From assembly GCA_033961575.1 (NCBI GenBank), contig CM066737.1, forward strand, positions 61,338,771 through 61,402,770: 64,000 nucleotides of DNA, in the 5' to 3' direction. Origin of the DNA: Aselliscus stoliczkanus (lineage: Eukaryota > Chordata > Mammalia > Chiroptera > Hipposideridae). The notes below the pieces were generated by a model. That model saw only the letters and a program-made list of their open reading frames with translations. It was not told the DNA's origin and made no database searches. Both the position numbers and the translations under genes were made by a program. Positions 21,975-33,817 of this stretch are shown here, in pieces; the first letter of the stretch is position 1, and every line of letters begins with the position of its first letter.

Positions 21975-22940
21975 GGTGAGCCCTGGCTGGATCATGCAGG
22001 CACACAGCTCACGGCCCAACACTCCTAGGAAAACTCCCGGTCTCAGCCTGTCCCCATCAGCCACTCGCATATCAGGCCGAACACCCCGACAATCAATCAC
22101 CAGCCTGGCAACTCTGCAAGCACAGTGTGGAGAGCCGGGACCTGAGGTGGCTTGTGCACTCCCAAGTCTCAGTGAGCAGACATTTGGAGCCAGAGCATGC
22201 CCACTAGGTGTTCCCCTGGCAATGTAGTATAAGCCGGGTGGAAGGTGTGATCCAAGGTCACATGCGTGCGCGCGCATGCACACACACACGCACTTCTGCA
22301 CCAAGTCCACCAGACCAATGAGGTCCTGGACCTGATCCTCTGTGGGAGGGCCCAACCCTGACAAAATGGCGCCTTCCCTACACCACTCACGTGCAGGCTC
22401 TGCACCACAGGAACAACAGTCCAAAAACCTCCAGCCTTTGCACCAAACGAGCTCAGTTCAGTCCCCGCAGGCTCCTGGGCCCGGCTCACACAGCTACTCC
22501 CTCCACCAGGAACCGGGTAAGTGCTCACCGGCGAGCAAGCCCATGCGCCAGCCCCACTGATTCTCTAGCCACTCTTTGCCTCACTGAGCTGAGCAAAGAG
22601 AGTCCTCACTAATTTACTGCCAGCTATCTTAGAACTTCTTTTCCCGGCAAAGGAACTAGGCTGGTGAGCGTGGTGTGCGGCCAGAGTGTCTCTTCCCCAA
22701 CCAGAGAAGCCTCCCCAGAGGTGGGGCTTCCCTCATGGGGTTCAGCCTCTCTTGTCTCTGCCTGTCCTAACAGACCCGACGTGGCCTCCTCTTTAAGTTC
22801 TTCGTTTAGTGGTTCTGTTCATCTAGTGTTCTGGGGACCTCCAGGGTTGAACGCTATATAATTTGTTTGTAATTTTGGTGTGATCCTGGGAGGTAGTGAG
22901 CACAGTGTCTGTCTATTCCTCTATTTTACCAGAAGTCCTC
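21975..22940 (-). promoter_or_regulatory. L1 5' UTR, shortened
   Basis: GC- and CpG-richer leader of the deleted L1. The YY1-type motif near the 5' end is altered (AAAATAG in place of AAGATGG). An alternating purine-pyrimidine run (22262-22292) could form Z-DNA. Confidence 0.65.
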
Positions 22941-24159
22941 AGTAATGTTTTGTAGTTTTCAGTGTACAAGTCTTAAGCCTCTTTGGTTAAATTAATTTCT
23001 ATTGCATTCTTTTTGATGCTATTATAAATGAAATTGTTTTCTTAGTTTCCTTCTCACATAGTACATTGATAGTGTATATAAATACAATTAAAATTTTTTG
23101 CATGTTGATTTTTTTATTTGCAACATTGCTGAATTTATTTATTAGCTCTAACTGAATTTATCTATTAGTTCTTTGTGGATTCTTTAGAGTTTTCTATACC
23201 TAACATCCTGCCATCTGCAAATAAGATACTTTAACTTCCTTTTGAATTTGGATGCCTTTTATTTCTTTTTATTTTCTAGTTGTTCTGGATAGAGCTTCCA
23301 GTACTATAGATTAGAATGTAAATGGTAAAAGTGGGCATACTTTTCTTGTTCCTGATCTTAGGAAAAACATTTTCAGTATTTTAATATTGAGTATGCTGTT
23401 AGCTGAGGAGTTTTCATGTCTGACCTTTATCAAGTTGAAGAATTTCCCTTCTATTACTTTTTATTGGATATTTTAATATTTTGATCATGAAAGAGTGTTG
23501 AGTATCGACTTTTTTTTTGCATAAGTTGAGGTGATCATGTAGGTTTTCCCTTTCATTCTATTATATTAATGTGGTGTTTTTACATTTATTGGTTTTGTAT
23601 GTTGAATCACCCTTATATTGCAGGAATGAATCCCACTTTCTCATTGTGCATAATCCTTATAACATTCTGATGTGTTTGGTTTGCTACTATTTTGTAAAAG
23701 TTGTTTGCATTTATTTTTCTAAGGAATATTGTTTGTAGTGATTTTGTGTTTTTATTTTTTTTTGTTTTTATTTTTTTTTTTGTCAGGCTTTAATATCAGG
23801 GTAATGCTGGAATCTTAGAATGGGCTAGAAAGTGCTCCGTTGTCTTCAATATTTTGGAAGAGATTCAGAAGCATAGGTGTTAACGCTGCTTTGAATATTT
23901 GGCAGAATTCACCAGTAAAGTTAGCTGGTCATGTGCTTTTCTTTGTTGGAAGATTTTGAATTACTAATTCAATCTCTTTATCTCTTTTCAGCCTATTCAG
24001 ATATTCTATTCCTTCCTAATTCAGTCTTGGTAAATTTGGTTTCTAGAAATTTGTTCATTTCATCTAGGTAATCTAATTTGCTGGCAAATAGTTATTCAAA
24101 GTATTCTCTTATAATCCTTTTTTTGTTTCTAAGTGTTCACTGGAATGCCCCCCTCCTTT

Positions 24160-24583
24160 TTTTAAGATTTTATTGGGGAATTGGGGAAAAGGAACAGTGT
24201 TGTCTAGTTGTGGAGGATTTCCCTTCACTGGCCCATGTTGGTATCATCATCGCACTCTTCCCGGGTGAGGCAGTCACTCGCTGGCCATTGGATGGCCGCT
24301 CACAGCAGCTCACCGCAGCTCATGCCAGGCTGCCAGCTGCTCATGTTGGTTGCCAGCCACTCATGGTAGTTCATGGCAGTCCACTGCAGCAGGGGCTGCA
24401 GCCCACACCATCATGGGAGACTCATGGGCAGCCCAGCTCCAGGTTGAGCTGTTATTCACCATCTCAGCTGCAGAGGGTAAGCTGCAGTGTCACTGGCCCC
24501 CATGTGGGATCCGAACCAGGGTACTGCTGCTCAGAGCTGGGGCCCCAAGCCATCTCTTAACCAACATGCCACTCGGCCGACCC
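24160..24583 (-). mobile_element. Long tRNA-derived bat SINE (T+ type)
   Basis: Reverse orientation. The left end reads 'ttaagattttattggggaat', the reverse of the AATAAAATCTTT tail. A region rich in CAGCTCA/CAGCC units follows. The right end is the tRNA-like head, ending 'ggccgaccc'. The duplicated C/T-rich target lies on both sides. It sits at the border of two old L1s. Confidence 0.85.
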
Positions 24584-24755
24584 TCCCCCCTTTTTGTTTT
24601 ACAAAACCTCTTTGAGATAGGAATTCTAGTGGTCTTACTGTTTTTCTTTTTATCTTTTGATTCCATCCACCCATTTTTCACACTGCCCACCACTCTGTCA
24701 AACACCAGTCTGTTCTCTGTATCTAGGAGTTTTTTGTTCATGTTGTTTTGATTTT

Positions 24756-24856
24756 TTTTTTTTAGCACAATGTCACTGGCCCTCGTATGTGGGACCTGAA
24801 CCAGGGCCTCTGGCTTCCCAAGCCAGCGCTCAACCACCGCACCACTCTGCTGGCCC
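24756..24856 (-). mobile_element. Short tRNA-derived bat SINE
   Basis: Reverse SINE flanked by the exact 17-base duplication 'catgttgttttgatttt' (24739-24755 and 24857-24873), with a T-run at its left end and a head ending 'ctggcccc'. Confidence 0.95.
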
Positions 24857-26128
24857 CATGTTGTTTTGATTTTAAGATTCCAGATAAAAAGGGATCATAC
24901 AGTATTTGTCTTTCTCCATCTGACTTATTTCACTTAGCATAATGCTCTTGACGTCCACGCATGTTGTTGTACACAGTGTTGTGTACACAAGATTTCCTTA
25001 TTTATATACATATGACACATCTTCTTAATTCATTCATCTATTAATGGACACTTAGGATGTTTCCGTATCTTGGCTATTGTAAATAATGCTGCAATGAACA
25101 TGGGGGCACATATATCTTTTCAATATAGTGTTTTCATTTTCTTTGAATAAATATCCAGAAGTGGAATTGCTGGATTATATGGTAATTCCATTTTTATTTT
25201 CTTGAGAAAGCTCAAAACTATTTTCCACAGTGGTTGCACCAATTTACATCCCTACCAACAGTGCACAACTTGTTATTTGTAGGCTTTTTCATAAAAGACA
25301 TTCTAACAGGCATGAGATGATATCCCCTTATGGTTCTTATGTGTATTTTCTTGAAGATTAATAATGTTGAGCATTTTGTTATGTGCCTCTTGGCCATCTC
25401 CATGTCTTCTTTGGAAAAAATTCTATTTAGATCTCCCCATTTTTAAATTTAATTATTTGGTTTTTTTGCTATTGAGTCCTATGGGTTCTTCATATATTTT
25501 TGATATTATCTCATATTGTTTGCAAATATTTTCTCCCATTCAGTAAGTTGTCATTTTATTTTGTTGATGGTTTACTCTGTTATGCAGAAGCTTTTCAGCT
25601 TGATGTAGTCCCACTTGCTTACTTTTGATTATGTTGCTTTTACTTTTGGTGCCGTATTCAAAATAATCATAGTCAAGACCTATGTCAAGGTGTTTACTAC
25701 TTATGTTTTCTTCTAAGAGTTTTATGGTTTCATGTCTTATATTCAATTCTTGAATCCATTTTGAGTTAATTTTTGTGTATGGTGTAAGGTAGTAGTCGAG
25801 TTTCATTCTTTTGCACATGACTGTTCAGTTTTCCCAGCATCACTATTGAAGACTGTCCTTTTCCCATTGTGTATTCTTGGCTCCTTTGTTGTAATCTAAT
25901 TGACCATATACAAATATGCATGAATTTATTTCTGGGCACTCTGCTCTACATTCTGGGAATATCCTCGCTTGTATTTCTGATTTTAGTATTTTGGGTCTTC
26001 TCTCCTTCTTTCTTAGGCAAACTAACTAAGTTTGTCAATTTTGTTAATCTTTTTAAAGAAAAAACTTTTGGTTTCATAAATTTTCTTGACGGCTTTTCTG
26101 TTTATTATTTTGTGTATTGCAACTGTAA

Positions 26129-26498
26129 TTTTTTTTAAAGATTTTATTGGGGAATTGGGGAAGGGGAACAGCCAAATGGTTGTCCTTCAATCTTAGTTGT
26201 GGAGGGTGCAGCTAGCTCAGCTCCAAGTCCAGTTGCCATCCAGCTGCCTGTCAGCAGCTCATGGCCACTCAGTGTTCAATCTTAGTTGTGGGTGGGCATA
26301 GCCCACCGTCCTATATGGGAATCGAACCAGCAACCTTGTTAGGAGCACGTGCTCTCACCAGCTGAGCCATCCTGCCACCAGTTGGCAGCTCAGCGCAGGT
26401 CACCTTGGGAGCAGGTCACTGGCCCATGTGGGAATTGAACCTGTGACCATGTTGCTCAGAGCTTGCACTCTTAACCAACTGAGCCACTCGACCGGCCC
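26129..26498 (-). mobile_element. Dimeric tRNA-headed bat SINE (VES-like)
   Basis: Reverse orientation. On the minus strand there are two tRNA-like heads, one starting at 26498 ('gggccggtcgagtggctcag') and one near 26370 ('aggatggctcagctggtgag'), each with a B-box-like GGTTCRATTCCC. They are followed by a 3' tail ending AATAAAATCTTTAAA. An imperfect duplication around 'aactgtaat' and 'aactggaat' flanks it. Confidence 0.85.
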
Positions 26499-29400
26499 AA
26501 AACTGGAATCTTTGTCATTTCCTTCTTTGTGTTTTCTTTGGGATTAGTTTGATTTGCTTTTCTTTGGTTCATTAAGGTACAGAGTGATGTTATTGATTTG
26601 AGAATCTTCGTTTTTAATGTAGGTGTTTACAGCTATGAATTTCCCTGTAAGTGCAGCTTTAGCTGCACCTCATACATTTTATATTGTATAGTTTTCATAC
26701 ATCTTAAGGTATTTTGTAACTTTCCTTTTTCTTCTTTGACCCATTTGTTGTTTTAGAGTGTGTTTTTTAATTTATACATATTTGTGAGGTTTCTATGTTT
26801 CCTCCTGTTATTGATTTATGGTTTTATTCTATTGTGGAGAAGATACTTTTTATGATGTCAATTTGTTAAAATTTATTAAGACTTCTTTTGTTGACTAACA
26901 TATGGTTTAATCAAAGGAATGTTTCATGTACACTTGTGAAAAATATGTATTCTTGTTGAGTGTTCCATATATATCTGTTATTATAGTTCTAATTGATTTA
27001 TGTGTTTTCCAAGTTCTCTTATACTTTATTAATTTTTTTGTGTAGAAGTTCTATTAGTGATTTAATGTAGGGTATGGAGAAATTGAAGTCTTATTCTAAA
27101 ACTGTATTTCTGTCTTCAATTCTGAAAATTTTTGCTTATATATATTGGGGCTTTGCTGTTAGGTGTGTATATGTTTATCTGTATATGTTATATCCCCTTG
27201 ATAGATTAAAACTTTTATCAATATAAATTATCCATCTATGAAACTTGTTACCTTTTTTTCACTTAAAATCTATTTTTTTTTTATAGAAATGTAGTTCAGC
27301 TCAACCCTCTTTTGGTTACTATTTACATGGAATGTTTTTTATATCCTTTTACTTTCAACCTCTTTGTGTCTTTCTATCTCGAGTGAGTCTCTGTAGGCAA
27401 CCTATAGATGGATCATGTTTTTTAATTCATTCTGCAAATCTCCACTTTCCAATTGGAGAGTTTAATCAATTTACATTTAAAGTAATTATTGGTAAGAAAT
27501 AAATTTCTTCTGTCATTTAGCTATTTGTCTTCTCTATATCATTTATGCCTTTATCCCCTCAATTTCTCCATGTGTGTCTTTTTATGTTTAGCTGATTTTT
27601 TGGTAGTATGTAATTTGAATTTCTTTTTCATTGTTTTTTTGCTATACTTCCTAGTTCTTTTCTTAGTCATTAATTAGTGATCACTGTTAACATCTTACAC
27701 CTATAACAACCTATTTTGAATGATACCAACTTACTTTCAATAGTGTACAAACAACTGTCCTCTTATACATCTCCATTCCTCTCCCTTTATATTGTAATTG
27801 TCACAGATTACATTTATACATGTTGATTAATGGTTATTGTTTTATATATTTCATTTTTAAAACAGAGGACTTACAAACCAAAAGTACAGCAATACAGGCT
27901 TTTATATTTAGCTGCATGTATATGCTTCTCTTATTAATGCCCTTTGTTTCTCCATGTGGGTTTGAATTGGTTTCTATTGTCTTTTTATTTCAGTCTGAAG
28001 GACTCTCTTTGACAATTTTTTTAGGGCAGGTCTACTATTAACAAACTCCCTTAGTTTTTGTTTATCTGATAATGTCTCAATTTCTCCTTTATTTCTGGAG
28101 GATAGTTTTTCCTGATAGAGAATTTTTGGTTGACCAGTTTTGTTTGTCTTTTTTCTTTCAGTCCTTTAAATGTCACCTCACTGCTTTCTGGCCTTTATGG
28201 TTTCTAATCAGAAAATGACTGTTAATCTTGAGTACCCATTTTACATATTGAGCCAATTCACTTTTCCTGCTTTCAAGATTTTCTCTTTTGGTCTTTTAGC
28301 AATTAGACTGTAATGTGTCTCTGCTGGAGGTCTTTTGAGACTTTCCAACAGGTAGTTTGTTGAGTTTCTTAGATGTATAGATGAAAATCTTTCATAAAAT
28401 TTGGGAAATTCTTGGCCATTATTTTTCAAATAGTCTTTCTGCTCCTTTCTGTCTTATTTTTCTGGGACTCCCATATTCATATGTTAGTCTACTTGGTGGA
28501 ATCCCACATATCTATTAGGGTTTGTTCACTTTTCTCATTGTGTTTTCTTTCTGCTCCTGAGACTGAATAACTTTAATTGTCCTATCTTTCAGTTCACTGA
28601 TTCTTCCTTCTTTCTCATTTCTACTGTTGAACTCTGGTGTTGCATTTTTCCCCAGTTATTTTAATTTTCAACTCCAGAACTTCTGTTGGTTTCCTTTTTG
28701 TAATTTTCATCTCTTTACTGATATTATATTTTTGTTTATATACTATTTTACTGTTTTCTTTTTCCTCTTTTTCATGAATTCCTTTAGCTCTTTGAGCATA
28801 TTTTAAACATTTGATGTAAAGTCTAGTAAGTCCAACATCTGAGCTTTTTGGCAGATGGTTTGCATCAATTTATATTTTCTTTTAAATAGGCCATATTTTC
28901 ATGTTTCTTTGTATGGTTAATAATATTTTTTTGTTGAAAACTATACATTTCAATATTATAATGTGGTTATTCTGGACATCAGATTTTTCTCCTCCAGAGT
29001 ATGCAATTCTTATTTGTTGAAAGATTAGCTTGTGGTTAGCCAGTGTTTTGACTGAGATTAATTTAAATGCCAGCAGCTGAAAACAAAACAAAAATTTTCT
29101 CACACTCTTTGCAGATTATCTCTGGAGTTGATACTTATTTAACACTTAGCCAGATCATTTACAATTTTACCTCAGCCTTCACTTCCTGCTTCACTAAGCC
29201 TTTAAATCAGCCAGTAGAGAAAGTTTAGGATTTCCCAGGTCTTTTCTGAGTATGTATCCTGTCCTTATCATGCACATGGTTTTCAAAATTCTCCAGTATG
29301 CATGAGTACATTTGGATGCCCTAATTTCCCAAGATAAAATCTCTCCCTAGCTTTTTTGCTCAAGCTTTAGATTGTCTATGTGGTGTCAACTTTAATCTTT

Positions 29401-29944
29401 TGCTCTAAGTAGTCATGTGATTTTTGTTTGCCTTAAAATACTTCTGAGCAATACCTGCTGCTTTTCCAGACTGAGTGAGTTGTACATTTGTTAAAACAGA
29501 AATAATGGCATCCAGATAAGTTAGAATAGGTATTCACAATAATTTATGAATAAGGTCTGCTCTGCTCCTGCTAGACCCAGGGGCCAGAGTCCCAACTAGG
29601 AACACAGACTGCAACTGATCTGGGAAGAGAGTGAGGCAAGGGCAAGTAAAAATGCCACAAATATTTCCGATAGTTTTTAAGTTGCCTCTTTCTTGTTTCA
29701 TCATTTTCTTGGTTAATGTAAATTTTTGACTTTTCCAGAGTTCTAACAACTTTAATTCTAACAGTTTCTGTTTTTATTTGTTTGTTCTTTATGTTTCTGT
29801 GGAACCACAGAAGTTTGGAGCTGCTGACTCCACCATTTTGCCAATGTCTTTAACAGTGCTTTCTGAAAATAAATTCCCTACATAATTTCTCATGTCACCA
29901 TAACATGTTTAAAGAAGAATACATTTTTACTGACACATTAATTA

Positions 29945-30720
29945 CATAGAAAGACGAAATTAAACTGAATACTAAGTTCAGAAATAGACCCAAATAAACA
30001 TAAGAAGTTAATACAGGTATCCTTTGCTTTTCAAAAGTTTGTGTTATACCACTTTGCATTCATAAAGAGAATATTTGTTTTTATGAAAAAAAGTTGAAAA
30101 GCAAAATAGCATTCAGTATTTGTTTTGCAGAAAGCCATTATAGAGGCAGCATGCACCCTGAGCAGCAAGAGTGGCACTGCCAATCTCCTTCCCCAGAAAC
30201 TACATTCTGTATCTCAGCATTAAGCTCTGAACTGTGTCTGTGAGCATTTGTCCTTTATTTTGATTTATTTCATCATGTATTCATTTGCAAGATATGCCCT
30301 AAGGTATCAGAAAAATCTAAGAGAGCTCATAAGCGTATACTTAGTGTAAAACTAAATGTAATTAAATGTATTTGGTAGATATTTTATGGGTCAAGGAACA
30401 CTCAAAAATGTTTTCATATAAATTAGTAGTAATTGCTTCTTGACTTTACACCATTTTGGTTTTTGAAAGCTTTCATAGGAATGTTATACTTTTGGGTAGC
30501 AGGGGAAACCTATACATAATAAATTCAGCATTTCAAGTAATTGGAGGAAAGATGGAATATTCAATAAATGGTATTGTGATAATTGGTTAGTAATCCTGGA
30601 TGAAGAAAAAATTTGAACCATCACTCATGTCTTATACCAATATAAATTCAAGGTAGATCACAGATTCAAACATACACTAGAAGTAAATATGTGAGATTTT
30701 AGGGAAATCTAAACTAAGAC
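29945..30720 (+). repeat. Old L1 ORF2 fragment, split by a Tigger
   Basis: The plus-strand L1 pieces 'ttcagaaatagacccaaata' (before 30012) and 'gaatattcaataaatggt' (after 30514) belong to neighbouring parts of ORF2. The Tigger between them inserted later. Confidence 0.6.
30014..30512 (+). mobile_element. Tigger-family DNA transposon, non-autonomous
   Basis: The left end 'caggtatcctttgcttttca' and the right end 'agcaggggaaaccta' are inverted termini, with TA on each side (30012-30013 and 30513-30514). The interior keeps the first codons of a pogo-like transposase near 30292, then jumps to the 3' end. I cannot fix the subfamily. Confidence 0.75.
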
Positions 30721-30764
30721 AGATAATAGTGAAAATGGCTTAGAAAGCAGACTGTTAGTGTATA

Positions 30765-31600
30765 ATTATGGAAATGGGTTCACTCATTTGTCAGTCAACA
30801 ATAAGAACCCCATTGCTGGGGAAAGTGAAATGATAACCATCAGCAGCTGTAGAATCAAAATTACCAAGACTCTCACCTGTGTTGGATTGGGGTGAAGTAC
30901 AGGAGGAATAGGAAGACAATACTAAAAACCAGGCATTTGTTTTTCCTGAAACTTCAAGAGAATCTGGGAATTTAAGATTCTCATATGCACGTGGAAAGGC
31001 CAATCCATATTTTATGTTGGTGCTAATTCCAGAAAGGAAGAATCAGTGCTCCTTTAGACACTGAAGAGATTAGATGTAATTCTTCACAAAGGAGTTGGTT
31101 GGTTTTCTTGAGGGATTTTACCAATTCAGGGGCTCAGCATTAATCTCTGCCAACATTCAGACAGTTTATACTCTCAGCAGAGACAGTAGCTATATCACAC
31201 TTTGTGAGAAGTCATGCTGTTGGGCCCACACAGAACTTCCATCCCTACCATCATCATTGCTTTGTTCATGCACCCAGTATGCAACCACTGGGTGGCCAAG
31301 TACAGATGATGGCTGATCTTCACTGGATGCATCACATTATCAAGCAGTTGTTCCATGCTGCTCTGTGTAGCAGATGCTCTCCAGTGGATATTAACACCAA
31401 ACACAAAGTTTGACTCAATTTATGCCCACTCCCATAGGCCCATTAAAATATTTATATCTAGAGCTCTGTGTCTGATCTTCCAATCTTGCTTCTTTATTAT
31501 CTCTAACCAGCCAGATAGGTTACTGACCACTGACTGTGTGTCTATGTATCTTTATCTCTGGCCACTTCACCCTCCATTGATAGTAGTCATGGGAGATTAG
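30765..31600 (-). pseudogene. Possible ERVL-like pol (integrase-region) remnant
   Basis: On the minus strand, short stretches spread over several frames resemble the RNase H-to-integrase region of ERVL-type endogenous retroviruses, most clearly around 31180-31400. The region is broken by stops and frame changes and has no intact domain. No LTR pair is evident, although MLT1-type LTRs lie just to the right. The assignment is tentative; an unclassified old sequence is the alternative. Confidence 0.35.
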
Positions 31601-31909
31601 ATCATGGGGGAGATTTCCCTTACCACTTTCCTATCAAGCTGCCCTTGAGTGGTGCTGTACTGCACTAGAAATCAATCACTTACTTGCACTAACATAGTGA
31701 GCTGTCTCATCTATTCACTGGATTCAGGAAGTAATGGGTTTATGTAGTAGCAATAGCACTTGAACAATATAGAATCAATAGTAAATACATGGATTGTAGG
31801 GTTGGCTAGCTTTTGCATATTTTTTGAATGCCTTGACATAAAGCATGAATGACAGACTCAAGTCAGTTAACAACTCAGAACATACATGGAATTCAGAAGG
31901 CCACTGTAT
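31601..31909. other. unassigned sequence, possibly more ERVL-like interior
   Basis: I see no clear gene or named repeat; it may continue the retroviral remnant to its left. Confidence 0.35.
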
Positions 31910-32369
31910 TCATTTCCTAGAACTGCTATAACAAATTACCAGAATCTGAGAATAGAAATCTATTTTTTCATAGTTCTGCAGGTCAGAAGTCTGAAATTAA
32001 GGTGTTGCTACAGTTGGGTCCTTCTGTAGGTTATGAAAGAGAATCCATATCTTTCTTATCTACTAGCTTCTGATGACTGCCAGCAATTCTTGACATTCCA
32101 TGTCTTATGGATATATCACTCCAATCTTTGCCTCCATCTTCCCATGGACTTCCCCTTTTGTGTGTTTGGGAATTTTTTTTATTTCTGTCTCTTATAAGTA
32201 TATCCATAATTGAATTTAGGGTCCACCCTGAATCTGTAATGATCACATACTGAGATTTTTAGCTTATTTACATCTATCTGCAAAGACCCTATTTCCATAT
32301 AAGGTCATATTCATAGGTACTAGGGTTTAGGACTTGGATATCTTTTGTGGCCACTATTCAACACACTAC
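31910..32369 (-). repeat. MLT1-type LTR (ERVL-MaLR)
   Basis: It begins with the reversed LTR end 'tgtattcatttcctagaact', continues with 'acaaattaccagaatctg' and 'catagttctgcaggtcagaa', and finishes near 'ctattcaacacacta'. The order fits a reversed MLT1 of the B to E kind, full length. Confidence 0.7.
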
Positions 32370-32388
32370 AGCCGCTGGCAGCATTTAC

Positions 32389-32498
32389 TTTTTTTTTTTT
32401 TTTTGAGGGCAGTATCACTGGCCCTCATATGTGGGACCCGAACCGGGGCCGCTGGCTTCCCAAGCCAGCGCTTAACCACCGTGCCATTCGGCTGGCCC
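32389..32498 (-). mobile_element. Short tRNA-derived bat SINE
   Basis: Reverse SINE with a long T-run (32388-32404), 'cactggccctcatatgtggg' and a head ending 'ggctggcccc'. Imperfect 15-16-base duplications (like 'ccgctggcagcattta') flank it. Confidence 0.9.
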
Positions 32499-32945
32499 CA
32501 ACCACTGGCTGCATTTAAAGAGAGCCTTATCTTCTACAGCCATAGGGCAGAGCACTGAAAAACAAATCTAGGATTATTTGTAAAGATATCAGAGACACAA
32601 GGAGACTGAATATGTAGCATGACAGGTCTCTTATGTTCAAATCAGGGCCCTGATAAGATTGAATGGAACCTTGAGACCTGAGATGTGGAATTTTCAGTAC
32701 ATACATTTGAGAAGAGAATGGAGCTAAATCAAAGGGACACCAGTCATATTGGATTAGAACTCACCTTAATGATCTCATTTTAACTTGATTACTTCTGTAA
32801 AGAACTTATCTCCAAATAAGGTCACATGTGAGGTGCTAAGGGTTAGAATTTCAACATACGAATTTTGAAAGGATACAAAAGGTGTGATCAGAAAATACAG
32901 TGAGTGTTTAAATTTAAAAAAAATTACAGGAAAGACACATTGCCA

Positions 32946-33436
32946 TTAATCCCCCTCAATATACTCCGCTTTGCTTTGAACACACGTATCCCACTGTTCT
33001 TGCCACTTTCTGAAGCAGTTCTGGAAATCCTCTTTTGTGAGTGTCTTTTGTTGTGCTACAGTGACTGCCTTGATGTCTTGAATTGATTCAAAACATTTTC
33101 CTTTCATGGCCATTTTGACTTTGGGGAAGAGCGAGAAGTAGCACAATGCCGTATCTGGTGAGTAAGGTGGATGAGGACACACTGTAATGTTTTTATTTTA
33201 CAGAAATTGCCATATTCCAGAAGTGATGTGTGACACAGAGCATTGTCATGATGAAGGATGAAACCCTTTGCCCATTTCTCAGGCCACTTTCTAAATATGT
33301 TGTTTCTTAAATGCTCTAATAAGCCCTTATAATATTCAGAGTTCACCGTAGTATTCCTGGGTACAAACTTAGCTCACACAATTCCATCTAGGTTAGAAAA
33401 CACAATTAACATCACCTTGATGTTACTAGCAGCAGC
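32946..33436 (-). pseudogene. Mariner transposase C-terminal part, left arm
   Basis: A DDD transposase of the Tc1/mariner superfamily. The second catalytic Asp lies in 'HHDNALCHTS' (codon 33247-33245) and the third in 'HPPYSPDTALCYF' (33155-33153), about 31 codons apart with a frameshift between them. The C-terminus ends 'SKAEYIEGD' before the stop at 32946. The first Asp and the N-terminal HTH are missing. It is not functional. Confidence 0.8.
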
Positions 33437-33817
33437 ATTCACCAGAGGTTTCATCCTCAGTCATGACAATGCTCCATGTCACACATTGCTGCTTGTATAT
33501 GGCAATTTCTGTTAAATGAAAACATTCTGATGTGTCCTCATCCACCTTACTCACTGGGATCTGAAATTGTGTGACTTCTGCTCTTCCCCAAAGTCAAAAT
33601 GACCATGAAAGTAAATGTTGGGTTTTTGTTTTTCGTTTTTTTGTTTTGAGTACTCATGAAAGTAAATGTTTTGAATAGATTCAGGACATCGAGGCAGCCA
33701 TAGCAGCGCAACTAAAGACTATTCATGAAAGAGGACTTCCAAAACTGCTTCATAAAGTGGCAAGAACGATGGGATAAGTGTGTTCAAAGCAAAGGGGAGT
33801 ATTTTGAGGGGGATTAA
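33437..33817 (+). pseudogene. Mariner transposase C-terminal part, right arm
   Basis: The same region as the left arm, on the plus strand: an 'SHDNAPCHT'-type motif with Asp at 33465-33467, the third Asp at 33558-33560, and the end 'FEGD' with stop at 33815-33817. Spacing between the two Asp codons equals that of the left arm, so the arms probably derive from one copy. A 35-base SINE-tail insertion (33620-33654) and frame breaks disrupt it. Confidence 0.75.
33620..33654 (-). mobile_element. Ultra-short SINE tail insertion
   Basis: Only 35 bases, T-rich and ending 'gttttgagtact' (reverse of a CTC-A(n) SINE tail). They lie between two exact copies of 'catgaaagtaaatgtt' (33604-33619 and 33655-33670). 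It is read as a SINE truncated almost to its tail. Confidence 0.65.

Larger units (their letters stand above)
19692..22940 (-). mobile_element. Younger L1 with complete ends and an internal deletion
   Basis: A minus-strand L1 nested in an older one, with target duplication 'agtaatg' (19685-19691 and 22941-22947). The 3' UTR runs 19692-20268. A second, diverged copy of part of the 3' UTR follows at 20269-20410. The sequence then jumps to the ORF2 endonuclease (20411), so about 3 kb of RT and C-terminus is missing. ORF1 and a shortened 5' UTR follow to 22940. Compared with the copy ending at 12256, the 5' UTR lacks about 500 bases. Confidence 0.85.
18012..24159 (-). mobile_element. Old L1 LINE, split by a younger L1
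   Basis: A minus-strand, strongly mutated L1 in two parts: 18012-19691 (3' UTR and ORF2 C-terminal half) and 22941-24159 (middle of ORF2 up to the N-terminal RT region). The parts join in register if the younger L1 (19692-22940) is removed. The gap is flanked by 'ctcagtaatg' on the left, and the same 10 bases span the right junction. The surviving ORF2 frames are short and full of stops. The 5' third is missing. Confidence 0.8.
24584..29850 (-). mobile_element. Old L1 LINE, near full length, internally deleted
   Basis: Minus-strand L1: the 3' UTR begins near 24600, the ORF2 C-terminus follows ('ITKCSTLLIFKKIHIRTI', 25218-25403), and the sequence jumps at about 25947, indicating loss of part of RT. 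The endonuclease region runs to about 27500, ORF1 around 28000-28800, and a 5' leader ends near 29850. It is AT-rich and heavily mutated. Two SINEs (24756-24856, 26129-26498) are nested in it. Subfamily not resolved. Confidence 0.75.

Noticed and set aside
21969..22528. Open frames of 119-151 codons on the minus strand
   Set aside because: They lie in the L1 5' UTR of the deleted element. There is no known L1 protein there, and CpG-rich leaders give long chance frames.
24078..24560. 160-codon plus-strand frame
   Set aside because: It runs through a reverse-oriented long SINE. Similar frames recur in each long SINE (37203, 46837, 52804, 61013), as expected from the repeated CAGCTCAC units.
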